A DNA stretch of 64,000 nt from Emiliania huxleyi CCMP1516 (GCF_000372725.1 NW_005200763.1:98950-162949), one strand, 5' to 3'. Positions 7,636 to 21,588 are shown, counted from the first letter of the stretch. The notes: a model not told the origin generated them from the letters alone. Numbers and translations are program-made.

Positions 7636-10593
7636 ATGGTCAGTTGTCATAGGGGTCAGCGGTGGCTCTGTCGAGCGGGCGAGTGTGGCAAGCGCGACTC
7701 GGGCGGCACCAAGAATAAGCTCAGTCGTTCCCAGTGCCGAAAGTGTGGCGCCGAACCCGAACAGCCGTCGAGCGAGGCACCGCTGGAGGGCGGTGCACTC
7801 GCGCTGACCCCGGACTGGAGCCGCGTTGAGGACATCGACCTTGACGAGGACGAATCAGTGGCGGGGGGCGGAGAGGTGCCCCAAACTGGCGATGGCGAAG
7901 GCGGAAAGCCCGCCGTAGGGCAGCAGCAAGTGCCGCTGGCTCGTCGCCAGAGTGCGGGCAATCACTGTCAACGGTGGTCGAAGGATGAGGAGGCGAAGCT
8001 GCGCGCGATCGTAGAGAGCGGCACGGCGGCCAGGCCGAGCTGGAAGGAGGTGGCCTCCCAGCTGGGCACGGGCCGCACGTCTCAGGCTGTCTGCCAGCAC
8101 TGGGAGATCCAGCGGCAGCGGGGCTGCGCCTCGGCCGCGTCTACCAGTATGGCGGCCGCGCCCGCGGCGGGTGCTCTGGTGGAGGATATCGACGTGCCGG
8201 CATCGACGTCGCGGGTGCCGGAGCCAGCTCCTGCGGTTGCGACCGAGGCGGAGGGCTGGCAGCTGCACCTCTCGAGCGGCAGTAGCACCGGCTACAAGAA
8301 CGTCGGGCAGACAGGCTCTGGCCGCTTCTTCGCGCGGGATAGGGTGAACGGAAGGCAGGTCCACTTGGGCACCTTCGACACGGCGATCGCGGGGGCGGTG
8401 GCCTACGCACGGGCCGTCGCCGGAGCACCCTCCCCCCTCGCATCCACCATGATGCAGCCCGCTGCGGCGTCCGTTGATGATCTACGAACGATCTTTGGCG
8501 AGGCCGCCTATCCCGCCGCAGTTGTGCCGCTTGCCGCTGCTGTCGTCAGCCACCTCGCAACAGGGTTCGCGGTCCCTGTGGAGGGCCCCGTAGCCGGCGT
8601 GCCGTGTGCGGAGGCTCCTCTGCTGATGACCCAGCTGACTGCGCAGACGCTCCAGCCGGCGTCAGCGCCGTTGCCGACGGAGGCGCCGGGGACAGCTGAG
8701 AGGGCGCGGGCGGTGGTGCACACGGCGGGCGCTGACCGAGCCGCCCCGGCGGCGCCCTCGCTGAGCCAGCTCCGCGCGGTCTTTGGCGAGGCGGCCTTCC
8801 CAGCGGTGGTTGCGCCGCCCGAGTTTACGCTCGCGATGAAGGACGAGCTGCTCGAGCTGTACGACCAGCGCGACGCGAGCGGCGAGCTGCACGGCGAGGC
8901 GCAGCGCCGCTTTGAGCAGCTCAGGGTCCTCAAGGCGGCGGCCGGCTGCGGGAAGAGGAAGGAGCTGCTGCCTGGTCGCATGCGGCTGCTAGACGCCGAC
9001 AACAGCATGCCCGCTGGCGGCGGCGTTGCTAGCGGCAAGAAGGCGCGGCTTCACCCGGTCGCCGAGAGCGCTCCGCCACCGCTAATGCACGCTGCGAGCA
9101 CTCTTGGAGGGCAGCAGCAGCTGGGGGAGTGGCCCCGCCCGGCGGCGAACCAGGGAGCGCCGAAACCGGAACAGCCGGGGGGCGGGCGCACCAGGGAGCG
9201 CAAGGCCTCATCGCAGCCGCGCTGGAATGCAGCAGAGGAGGAGCTCCTCGTAGCCCTCGTCAGGAGCCGGACCAGCGATTGGTTTGAGATTGCAACCCGG
9301 CTGGGCACTGGCCGCTCCGCTGCCGCCGTGCAGCAGCACCATGGGATTCTCTGCGGGACTCGGTGGCCTGGCAAGGCGCGGCTGGCACGGGCAAGCGAGG
9401 CGGTGCAGCGGCATGCGATGAACCCGCCGATCGGGCTCGCCGCCTTCGCCATCCCGTACTCGGAGGCCGACAAGGCGCAGCACCCACCGCAGCCAGTTGC
9501 GGCGGTGGACTGCCAGCCGCCGCATGCCGTCTGTTGCTACCCGACGACGCACGCTATAATCGCGCCGCTGCTCGGGCCGGGCGCTCAGGTGGCGTTGCCA
9601 CCCGACGGCGACGACGAGGCGGAGCCGGCGGCGAGCGTGGCGCCGGCGGTTTCGTCGGGCCCTCCTCGCCCGCGGGGGAGGATCAGCGATGTGCTCGACG
9701 CGCGCCGGAGCGAGGGTGGTGGTCACGAGCTGCTGGTCTTGCGCGAGCAGGGGGAAGGGCGCAGCTTCCGTGGCCCAAAGGCCGACGAGTGGGTGGGAGA
9801 GAGCGAGCTGCCGGCGGCACTGCTCACGAGGGCGAAGGAACTCGTGGCGCAGCGCGAGGCGGAGCGGTCGGCATCGCGGGGGTCGGACAGCGAGGAGGAG
9901 GCGGAGGAGGAGGAGTGTGGTGGCGGCGGTGGCGGCAAGGGCGGCGGCAAGGGCGGCAGCAAGGGCGGCGGCAAGGGCGGCGGCAGCAGCGCAGGCAAGG
10001 GCGGCGGCGGCGGCAAGGGCGGCGGCGGCAGCGTCATCGGTGGCGCGGGCGGCAAGGTGTTGTCCGGCCAGCGTCGCGGGCGCAAGCGTGGCGAGGGCGA
10101 GACGACGCGTTGCACTTGGGTGGCTTGCGACAGGTGCGACAAGTGGCGGAGGCTGCCCCCCGACGTGTCCAAGAAGCTGCCCGCCGTGTGGTACTGCTCG
10201 ATGCACCCCGACCCGGCTCGGCGGCGGTGCGCGGCGCCGGAGGAGGAGGCGAGCGAGGGGGAGGTGGAGGAGCGTACGCAGCGCGTTCGGCCAAAGCTGT
10301 GGCGGGAGCCGGCGGCCAAGGTAGCGCGGCCCGCGACGCAGGCAGTGGCGAGCAGCGCCACAGAGGCGGCGGGGTCGGCGAGTCGCGTCGCGACGTCGGC
10401 GCTCGCCCTGGGGGTGCGTGTGCGGGTGCTGTGGGAGGGAGACGAGTGGTTCGCCGGCGTCTACAAGGGCCGCTCCTCCGCGCGCGGCCACTGCATCAAG
10501 TACGACGACGGGGACGTCAGGCGTGCTGCACTTGCTCCCAAGGTCCTTTGCTCGCGCGGGGATGGGGCTCTTCACACGCCGGTCGCGAGATAG
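7636..10593 (+). CDS. multidomain chromatin/transcription regulator (zinc finger, SANT, AP2-like, SANT, CW, Tudor-like)
   Basis: A single open frame of 985 codons. In order: a W-x-C-x4-C...C-x2-C finger resembling RanBP2 type (residues 9-40); a Myb/SANT domain (RWSKDEEAKLRAIVESG, about 115-165); an AP2/ERF-like domain (STGYKNVGQTGSGRFFARD...LGTFDTAIAGAVAYARAVA, about 215-265); two copies of a short motif, LRTIFGEAAYPAAV and LRAVFGEAAFPAVV; a second SANT (RWNAAEEELLVALVRSR, about 530-575); a long Gly/Lys tract; a CW zinc finger (WVACDRCDKWRRLP...WYCSMHPDP, about 832-865); and a Tudor/agenet-like strand set (GVRVRVLWEGDEWFAGVYKG). CW fingers read methylated histone H3K4 and SANT/AP2 bind DNA or chromatin, so a nuclear regulatory role is inferred. 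The C-terminus may be spliced into the SAM-domain frame that overlaps it. Confidence 0.8.
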   Translation: MVSCHRGQRWLCRAGECGKRDSGGTKNKLSRSQCRKCGAEPEQPSSEAPLEGGALALTPDWSRVEDIDLDEDESVAGGGEVPQTGDGEGGKPAVGQQQVPLARRQSAGNHCQRWSKDEEAKLRAIVESGTAARPSWKEVASQLGTGRTSQAVCQHWEIQRQRGCASAASTSMAAAPAAGALVEDIDVPASTSRVPEPAPAVATEAEGWQLHLSSGSSTGYKNVGQTGSGRFFARDRVNGRQVHLGTFDTAIAGAVAYARAVAGAPSPLASTMMQPAAASVDDLRTIFGEAAYPAAVVPLAAAVVSHLATGFAVPVEGPVAGVPCAEAPLLMTQLTAQTLQPASAPLPTEAPGTAERARAVVHTAGADRAAPAAPSLSQLRAVFGEAAFPAVVAPPEFTLAMKDELLELYDQRDASGELHGEAQRRFEQLRVLKAAAGCGKRKELLPGRMRLLDADNSMPAGGGVASGKKARLHPVAESAPPPLMHAASTLGGQQQLGEWPRPAANQGAPKPEQPGGGRTRERKASSQPRWNAAEEELLVALVRSRTSDWFEIATRLGTGRSAAAVQQHHGILCGTRWPGKARLARASEAVQRHAMNPPIGLAAFAIPYSEADKAQHPPQPVAAVDCQPPHAVCCYPTTHAIIAPLLGPGAQVALPPDGDDEAEPAASVAPAVSSGPPRPRGRISDVLDARRSEGGGHELLVLREQGEGRSFRGPKADEWVGESELPAALLTRAKELVAQREAERSASRGSDSEEEAEEEECGGGGGGKGGGKGGSKGGGKGGGSSAGKGGGGGKGGGGSVIGGAGGKVLSGQRRGRKRGEGETTRCTWVACDRCDKWRRLPPDVSKKLPAVWYCSMHPDPARRRCAAPEEEASEGEVEERTQRVRPKLWREPAAKVARPATQAVASSATEAAGSASRVATSALALGVRVRVLWEGDEWFAGVYKGRSSARGHCIKYDDGDVRRAALAPKVLCSRGDGALHTPVAR

Positions 10594-11017
10594 GTACCAC
10601 AACCTTGACGACCCAGCCGAGACGTGGGAGCTGGAGCGCCCCGGCGGCCGCAGCCAAAGCAGCGGCAAGAGCGGCGGCAGCAGCAAGAGCCGCAGCGGCA
10701 CTGGCCCAAGCGGCGGCGGTGCCGGCGGTGGCGATCAGTCTCGGTCGAACCTCTACCTCACGGGAGACCAGGACGGCCTAGCGCCGCGTGCGCACACGGC
10801 CGCAGAGGAACGCATGGGCAGGGTGCAGCGGCTGCTCGAGGGCTTCGGGCTGTCTGCGTACGCCGCCGCATTCGAGTCTGAAGGATACGATGACCTCTCG
10901 TTTCTCCTCGGCATGAGCGGTGATGAGCGGATCGGCGTGGCGTGGGCGGTCGGCATGTCCGAGGAGCACGCGCAGGTTTTCGTGCGGGAGATGGGCTCGC
11001 TCTCCGAGCATGAGTGA
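10562..11017 (+). CDS. SAM-domain protein or 3' exon of the upstream regulator
   Basis: A frame from ATG 10562 overlaps the last 32 nt of the regulator in another frame. Residues about 70-125 (RVQRLLEGFGLSAYAAAFES ... FLLGMSGDERIGVAW) form a typical SAM domain, preceded by a Ser/Gly-rich linker. With only overlap upstream and no clear promoter, it may be a 3' exon joined by splicing to the CW/Tudor-like protein, which would give a regulator with a C-terminal SAM oligomerisation module. The domain call is firm; the gene boundary is not. Confidence 0.6.
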   Translation: MGLFTRRSRDRYHNLDDPAETWELERPGGRSQSSGKSGGSSKSRSGTGPSGGGAGGGDQSRSNLYLTGDQDGLAPRAHTAAEERMGRVQRLLEGFGLSAYAAAFESEGYDDLSFLLGMSGDERIGVAWAVGMSEEHAQVFVREMGSLSEHE

Positions 11018-11209
11018 TGTGTATAGTAGCAGGCTTCGGCTTAGGTATAAACACTTTATTTTCACAGTTTCCTCGAGGCCAGTGCAAGCCCGTACTGCTC
11101 GTGCTTGAAGTTGAACGTACACACGCACGAACGCGTATACACAATATACCGCGCTGTCCAGCCCCCCCCCCGCCTCCCCTCCCAAAACCTCCTTCGAAGG
11201 TCGACCTTG

Positions 11210-15054
<3,845 letters not shown>

Positions 15055-15231
15055 CTGTCACTCAGCGCTTCGCGCTCGCTTGTGGGCGGCAGTGCGGCGC
15101 ACGCGGCGCGGCAGTGCGTGAATTTTTCAAAAGAAATTACACAGGTACGGGATGTGGAGGCTCGTGCGGGAATTCTTTTACTACCACGTCGCGCTAGGAA
15201 TCAGCACACACACAACAACACAGAACGCAAG

Positions 15232-17043
15232 ATGGCGACCGGCGGCGCTCCGCCTCTCACCATCATGATCCCGCTCGGTGGCATCGGCTCCCGCTTCCAG
15301 CGGGAGGGCTACACCTCGCCCAAGCCCTTCGTCAACGTCCTCGGCAAGGCGTGCTGCCGCCGCCGCAGCAGCTGCACACCGCGCACCCTGCCGCGTCCTG
15401 CCAGCCAGTGGGACGGCTCGCTGTGCGGATACGCGTCGCTGCGGCCTCTCCGCGTGTGTCCACCACGGGTGCGTAACGTCGTCAGGCGATGATCCTGTGG
15501 GTGATCGACTCGCTCAAGACGCGGCCGGGCGACGCGCTGGTGATCGTGTACGACCCAAAGTTCATCTCTCCAAAGTACTGGGAGCCCGTCTGCTCTGCTC
15601 ACCCGAACGTGTCTCTCGTCCAGCTGCCGGGCCCGACCCGCGGCGCCGCAGAGACGGTCCTGCTCGGGCTGCGAGGCATCTCTCGCGCGCTGCGCTCGCG
15701 GCCGGTGATGCTGGTCGACGGCGACACCTTCTACGACGAGGACATCGTCGGGAAGTATCGCGACATCTGCGCAACCTCCAACGGCGTCTTTTACTTTGTC
15801 GACACGCAGCCGCAGCCGCTCTACTCGTACGTCGTCTTCGACGAGGCGAGGCGGATCCTGCAGGTCAAGGAGAAAGTCAAGATCTCGGACCACGCTAACA
15901 CGGGATGCTACTCCTTCATGAGCGGCGTCGAGCTCGAGGCGCAGTGCCAGGCGCTGCTCGACTCGCAGACGACGCAGCTCTCGCAGGACGCGATCGGCGA
16001 GTTCTACACGTCGGGCGTCATCGCGCAGATGATCGAGGAGGGGCACGCCTTCCGCGCCGTCGAGGTGGACCCGAAGCGGATGCACGTGCTCGGGACGCCG
16101 CCGCAGCTGCAGGCCTTCTGCCTCGCGCAGCAGCGGCAGCCCAAGCTGCGGATCTGCTTCGACCTCGACCACACCCTCGTCACGGCGCCTCGCGTCTCGG
16201 GCGACTACACCACCTGCGAGCCCCTCGCCGAGAACATCGCCGCCTGCCGCGCGCTCAAGGCGCAGGGGCACCACATCATCGTCGCGACCGGGCGGCGGAT
16301 GCGCACGCACGGGGGCAACACCGCCGCCGTCGTCGCCGACATCGGCGCCCTCACCCTGCGGCAGCTGTCCGACTACGGCATCCCGCACGACGAGGCGCGC
16401 GCCTGATGCGAGAGTAGACGGCAGGACAGAGCAGACGGTAGGACGAGACTCGACGAGACGACGAGGCGCCGCTGCCCGGCTGGAGCATCCCGCAGGACGT
16501 GTCGGGGACTCGAGGAGATCTGGCCGAGATCTGGCCGAGATCGGGCCGAGATCGGGCCGAGATCGGGCCGAGGCTTTTGACGGCCGCGGCTGCGACGCTC
16601 AGGTTGCGTTCGGCAAGCCGTACGCGCAGTTCTACATCGACGACCTCGCCGTCTCCGCCTTCAGCGATCTCCACAAGGCGCGTCGGCTTCTACCCCGGCT
16701 GACTACTTAGTACTGAATCACCCATATGAGTATACTCATCCATGGTTCACACCTCCACAAGGCGGTCGGCTTCTACCCCGGCTCGCCCGCGTGCGAGAGC
16801 GGCGCGCGCAGCGGCGGAGGAGGCGGCGGAGGCGGCGCCGCCGCAGCCAAGCCACTCAAGCCGGCGCTCGCCCTCTCTGCGGCAGGTGGCGAGCGGGCGG
16901 GCTCGCCCTCGTGGCTCGCCCTCCTCGCCGCGCTCGCCATCGGCGTCGCCAGCGGCGCGCTGCTCGCCTCGCGCGGCGCTGGCGCTGCGGGCGCCGTCCG
17001 ACGAGCCGCCGTCGCTGCCGCCGCGGAGATCTACGCGAGCTGA
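15232..17043 (+). CDS. sugar/choline-type nucleotidyltransferase fused to a HAD phosphatase, with C-terminal membrane anchor
   Basis: Four exons fit in phase: 15232-15348, 15486-16394, 16603-16677, 16762-17043 (460 residues). Residues 9-40 carry a nucleotidyltransferase signature (IPLGGIGSRFQREGYTSPKP) and MLVDGDTFYDED supplies the metal-binding Asp region. After residue 295 a HAD domain follows: DLDHTLV (DxDxT nucleophile), VATGRR, the Lys of FGKPYAQF and the acidic YIDDLA. A Gly/Ala linker and one membrane helix (WLALLAALAIGVASGALLAS) end the protein. Bacterial capsule loci have similar two-domain proteins, so surface-polysaccharide precursor synthesis is plausible here. All three introns appear to be GC-AG. 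Reading through the last intron gives a short soluble end (stop at 16710). Divergent from the F-box/WD40 gene; the two starts are 178 nt apart. Confidence 0.8.
16510..16572 (+). repeat. intronic 11-bp minisatellite (GGCCGAGATCG)
   Basis: About five units of GGCCGAGATCG/T in the second intron of the nucleotidyltransferase-HAD gene. Same family as the large array at 40295-40905. Confidence 0.8.
16668..16784 (+). repeat. direct repeat bounding an intron of 84 nt
   Basis: The words CTCCACAAGGCG and GTCGGCTTCTACCCCGGCT occur at 16669-16701 and again at 16753-16783. They differ by one inserted C and one mismatch at the edge. The intron (16678-16761) starts GC and ends AG. The spacer contains a perfect 14-bp palindrome, ATGAGTATACTCAT. 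Confidence 0.85.
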
Positions 17044-17558
17044 GGGTGTCGTTTGCGGGCGCAGCTCCGGCGTGGGACGGAGACAACGGGGCGGCAGGGG
17101 TGGGAGGGGTGAGAGAGGGATGTCTTTTGATAAGGGTTTCGGGGGTGATGCTGATATGGCGGCGTCCTCGAGAGATACGACGCGGCTGCGCTGCGTGTGA
17201 GCTGTGAGCTTCTTCTCTGTCACCTGTCAGTGCAGCATGCGGGAGAGATGAGTCCGTGTAATTTGATGAGGCGCCGTCCTTGTGGCGTGTGGGCACACAC
17301 AGAGCGCTAAAGAAGAAGAAAAGCCGTTATGACCGTGGCGGTGGACCGTGCTAGTGCGCACCGCAGGCGCGGCCGCGCGCAACGACCGCAACACAGCCAA
17401 AATCCCAATGGCAATGCCTGCGCCAAGCGCCACGTTTTCCCCACACGACGCGCCTCGCCGCGGAGCCGCGTTGCCGCGAGCGCGCCGGAGTGTCTCACTG
17501 CCGACGGAGTGGGTGTGTGTCCGCGCGAGAGAGCCGAGCTGCGTTCGACTCTGAAGAC

Positions 17559-17608
<50 letters not shown>

Positions 17609-17773
17609 CTCTCAACGACCTCAAAGCCGCCCACGGCAGACGCAGCTAGCCGGCCTCCTACCTAGACCTGCAGCAAGCCTCGGGCAGCCTGCCCCTCCCC
17701 GCCCCCTCCTCTCCCACCTCCACCTCGCCCACCTCCAGGGCCCCCGCTCTCACGAGACTCTCGCCAGACCACC
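17044..17773. other. intergenic with a GT microsatellite
   Basis: Includes (GT)n at 17561-17606. A minus-strand frame here (17227-17634) has a hydrophobic stretch (LGAGIAIGILAVL), but half of it is microsatellite and no start or partner exon is convincing. Confidence 0.4.
17561..17606. repeat. (GT)n microsatellite
   Basis: About 22 GT units in the 3' flank of the DUF1295 gene. Confidence 0.9.
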
Positions 17774-19290
17774 TCACGAGACCAGCAGCCAGCCGATGAG
17801 GCCGACGGCGGCGGTGACGGCTCCCGCCCCCGCGGTGATGCCGAGGATGCCGGCGATCTCGTCGCCGCGCGTCTCCTGCTCCTGCCGCTCCTCCACCTGT
17901 CCACGGCGCGACGCGTGAGGAGCCCCCGCCGCCCTCCTCGCTCCACCTCTGCCCCTCTCCCGCCTCGGCAACGATCGGGTCGGCGCGAGGCTGCACTGCC
18001 GCGGGCAGCGGGAAGAGGCGCGGGGTGCTCTGCACGTACGCGCGCCAGCGGTCACGCAGCTCCGGCGGCGCGCGCTCGAAGAAGAGCAGCTGCCGCTCCT
18101 GAAGAGGAGGCGTCGACACGAGGCGTGGGGCAGCATGTGTGTGTGTGTGTGTGTGCGTGTGTGTGTGTGTGTGCATGGCCATGTGGACACGAGTTTGGGG
18201 CAGCAGGAGGCGTGCGAGTGCGAAGTGAGAGGTGGTCTGAAGCGTGGAACCCGAGGTGTGCGAGTGCTGCGGGGTGCGTCCGCCGCTCCTCCAGCCGCCG
18301 CGTCGCGCCGCGCATCACACCGAGGAAGGCGGACGGCGCGAGGGCCGAGAGCAGGGCCGCCGCGGCGGACGTGGCCCCTGCGATGCCGGCCAGCATCACA
18401 CCCACGTGGAAGACCATCTCGCCCGCGAAGTTGGGATGCCTCGAGACGGACCACAGCCCGTGGCTCACCAGCGCGTCCGCGCCGTGCCGCGCCTTCCACC
18501 GGTACTTTTGCGCGTCGGCGACCTGTTCGCGCCACCCGCCGTGAAGAGGAGGCGCGTGCCACTGGAAGATCTCGGCTATCTCTCGGCCCACCGTCTGCAG
18601 CGCTAGGCCCGACAGCGCCAGCGCCGCGCCCGCCGCCGCGGCCGCCTCCCGCACTGCGCCGCTCGCGCCGGCGGCGCTGGAGAGAGGGAAGATGAAGGCG
18701 GAGAGCAGCAGGCCGACCTTTCCACACGCTGACTGTGAAGAGCCGACCGAGAGAGAGGCGGAGGCGGAGAACAGCTGGCTCACCGCGAGGCAGACGTGGA
18801 GCTTGAGGCGAGCGGGACTTCTGCGGCCCTGCGCCTGCGGCGCCAGCAGCGCCTTTGCGACGTAGTCGGGCCGCACGTCGCGCGCCGCCTGGAAGAGACA
18901 GACCTTGACGCCGTAGGCCCAGTAGGCGCACAGAAGCAGCCGAGCCCAGCTGCCCGAAGCGGGGAGCGAAGCCGACGCGAGCGCCGACTGGCACACGAGC
19001 GCGGAGCCGTAGCCGTATGAATAGGCGAGATGCGCGTCAGCGAGCCCAGGCAGCGTGCATGCGACCGAAGCGCCAAGCGAGCCCAGCACGAGCGGAGCTT
19101 TGGGCGCGCCTCCGCATGCTAATGAGGTGGCAGTCGCGGCACAAAGGGCCGTTCCCGCCGCGGCCTTCGCGCGGCCGCTGCTGAGTGTGACGCGGAGCTG
19201 CTGGAGACGATCGGGCGTCGAGATGGCGTGGGTCGGCAGGAGGAAACAGCAGAGGAGCGGAATGTACATACCATGCACACGCGTGTACAT
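17774..19290 (-). CDS. DUF1295 / steroid-5-alpha-reductase-like membrane protein
   Basis: Starts at ATG 19290 with a hydrophobic signal-like N-terminus (MYIPLLCCFLLPTHAIS). Several membrane helices follow, then the family hallmark VADAQKYRWKARHG and GLWSVSRHPNFAGE (usual form GLW..SRHPNY.GE) near residue 310. Family members are ER or organelle NAD(P)H-dependent reductases of lipids; the substrate is unknown. The last exons give ERQLLFFERAPPELRDRWRA...STPRLFPLP and a final membrane segment (GILGITAGAGAVTAAVGLIG). The intron before ERQLLFF appears to be GA-AG with GAGCGGC at both ends and contains a GT microsatellite (18136-18174). A 48-nt stretch before VADAQKYRW resembles an intron 3' end (see findings). 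Confidence 0.75.
18136..18174. repeat. (GT)n microsatellite in an intron
   Basis: GT units with one GC interruption inside the last large intron of the DUF1295-type gene. Confidence 0.9.
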
Positions 19291-19534
19291 GAGGGCGACG
19301 CTGGCGGAGCTTCGGCGGTGCAGCGACGCAGCTCGGCGAAGGTCCTACCCTAGCAGCTCGGCGAAGGTCAGCGGCGAAGGTCGGGGCAAGGAAAGAAAAA
19401 TACTCTCACATATCGCCCACACTGGCAAATATGACGATACTCATTGGCATAATCACGGTGACAGACATCTCAAGTCTCACATCATGGCTCATGTGCAGCA
19501 GAATTGGGTGGCATCGGGCGGTGTGGCCTGTGCC

Positions 19535-20674
19535 TTATGTCGTGACACCATCGCGGGATACCGCGGTTTCGGCGGCGCTGCGTTCGCCGCTGCCGTCCCC
19601 GGCATCGCCACCCGGCAGACCCTCCGCCAGAGGCACCGCCACCGCCACAGGGACCACCGCCCCGAGGAGACCGCCTCCGAGCACCCCCACGACAGAGGCG
19701 GAGCTGCCCTCGCCGCCCGAGCGCGCAGCCTCCGGCCCGGCCGCCTCGCTCCCCTCCTCGCTCTCCTCCTCACTCCCCTCGAGCGAGAGGTTGCAGGCCC
19801 CCTGGCCGAGGAGGCAGCCCTCGTCGTCGCTCGCCGCCTTTGAGGTGCACGTCGCGAGGATCGAGACCCAGACAACCTCCACGCAGTCGACCCAGAGCAC
19901 GCGCAGGTGCAGAGGCACCACCGAGTACGTCAGCGCGTGCACCCATGGCCAAAAGCGCCACGAGGAGACGAGCGACGGCAGCGCGGCGGCGCGCACACGC
20001 CTCCACACCGCGGCAGGCGGCGCGCCCTTGAGCGCCTCGACCAGCGCGCAGTAGACGCCGTTCAAGTACAGCGAGAAGACGGTCTGATCGAGGACGATCT
20101 TTGCAACTAGCGTGGCCGCCGCGCTCCCGAGGCGCACCTGCGCGTCGAGGAAGAGGCACCAGTAGTGGAGCTGCGGACCGTGGGACACGAAGCCGGCCAG
20201 CGTCGACCGCGCCGCTCGCCGCAGGTCGAAGCGCTGCTTCGCAGACCCAGACCCGACTCGCAACTGCGCAAGCGCATCGCCAAAAAAGTAGGCCACGCCG
20301 CTCGTGGCCGCCTTGGTGATGATGGGCGTGCGGAGAGCCGCGGACTCGTATGCGCGGTACATCACGACAAGTCCACTGCCAGCGCCGGCCGCAGCCGCGC
20401 CCGCCACGCCCACTGCAGAGGCCGCGGCGAGGGCTGCCATGCGAGGGCGATCTCCACTGTCGGCCGATGCGAGTGCCGTTCTCGCGCGTGGAGCGGCGGG
20501 AAGGGACGCCCGGAGCGAGATTACCGCCGCTGAGAGTGAGACGAGCAGCAGGACCATGCCGACGATGTTCGCTGGCGTGAGATGGAGCGGGCGCGCAGGG
20601 CCGACCGAGCAGATGGAAGCCGAACACGCTGGAAACGTCTCTCGCCGAAAGAATTCCGAGTTCTCGGCTGGCAT
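19535..20674 (-). CDS. Mpv17/PMP22 family membrane protein
   Basis: First in-frame ATG at 20674 (MPAENSEFFRRETFPAC). After one hydrophobic segment (IVGMVLLLVSLSAAVISL), the Mpv17 core starts with YRAYESAALRTPIITKAATS and YFFGDALAQL. It continues with GPQLHYWCLFLDAQV, KIVLDQTVFSLYLNGVYCAL and WPWVHALTYSVVPLHLRVLW before WVDCVEVVWVSILA. All four membrane segments of the family are present. A long acidic tail (EGSEEESEEGSEAAGPEAAR) and a last hydrophobic Gly/Val segment extend the protein well beyond the usual length of about 200 residues. Family members sit in peroxisomal, mitochondrial or plastid membranes. No intron is needed. Two copies of the GAAA-leader repeat lie directly upstream in the same orientation. 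Confidence 0.85.
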   Translation of the reverse strand: MPAENSEFFRRETFPACSASICSVGPARPLHLTPANIVGMVLLLVSLSAAVISLRASLPAAPRARTALASADSGDRPRMAALAAASAVGVAGAAAAGAGSGLVVMYRAYESAALRTPIITKAATSGVAYFFGDALAQLRVGSGSAKQRFDLRRAARSTLAGFVSHGPQLHYWCLFLDAQVRLGSAAATLVAKIVLDQTVFSLYLNGVYCALVEALKGAPPAAVWRRVRAAALPSLVSSWRFWPWVHALTYSVVPLHLRVLWVDCVEVVWVSILATCTSKAASDDEGCLLGQGACNLSLEGSEEESEEGSEAAGPEAARSGGEGSSASVVGVLGGGLLGAVVPVAVAVPLAEGLPGGDAGDGSGERSAAETAVSRDGVTT

Positions 20675-20692
20675 AGGCCATAGCTCGCACCA

Positions 20693-20937
20693 CACACCTC
20701 TCCTTAAAATCCCTGTGTGGTGGCGGCGTGCCGTCCTCCCATCCCTCCCTTGGGTTGTCTGTTTTCTTTCTTTCTTTCTTTCATAGCTCGCATGAGAGAT
20801 AGGAAGAGGCAGACTCCCTAGGGTGGGCGACGGCTAGCGCACCACACACCTCTCCTTAAAATCCCTGTGTGGCGGCGTGCCGTCCTCCCATCCATCCATC
20901 CCTCCCTTGGGGTGTCTGTTTTCTTTCTTTCTTTCTA
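20693..20937 (-). repeat. dispersed GAAA-leader repeat, copies 4 and 5
   Basis: Two full copies (20693-20782 and 20843-20937), both in minus orientation like the Mpv17 gene whose ATG lies 19 nt downstream of copy 4. Copy 5 has an extra ATCC expansion. Confidence 0.9.
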
Positions 20938-21001
20938 TAGCTCGCATATCGCCCGCGCGCTCTTGCTCGCGCTCGCGCGCGTTCGAGCGAGCGAGCGAGC
21001 G

Positions 21002-21138
<137 letters not shown>

Positions 21139-21588
21139 CTACCTCCCCAGAAATCCCGAGGAGGCGCACAGCGCCTACTCGAGTAGATATGTCTTGTGTT
21201 GCTGTGACCTGTGTGCTGCACGCCCTTTAGGCTGTATCCATGTTTCCTCGCGCACCCCGTCTCGTTTCCTTTCACGTGACTCGTGAGGATGCCCCAGTTA
21301 TCAAATTAGAGGCAGGTGAGCGAATCTTTAACGCGATTAACGTTTAAGGAGCGTGTGGCCCCTATAACCACTCCTCTTCATCGCTCGTACATGTAACCAT
21401 CCAAAACGGGCGGGGGCCACCACCGCCGCACCAGCCGGGCCACCGCGGCAAAGCCGGCGTCCGATGAGCGAGCGTCCGCCGATTCGCGGTTACAAGTGCG
21501 TCTTTCTCGATGGCAAAACAGCAAAAAAAGAAAAATAACTACGGCACGCGCCGCTACTCCTGCTCGCGCAGGGTGAGTGCGAATTGCG

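Noticed and set aside
9208-10701. 497-codon minus frame opposite the chromatin regulator
   Set aside because: Antisense shadow of a well-supported domain-bearing frame.
17227-17634. Minus frame with a Gly/Ile-rich membrane-like stretch
   Set aside because: A large part is GT microsatellite, and no convincing start or splice partner was found.
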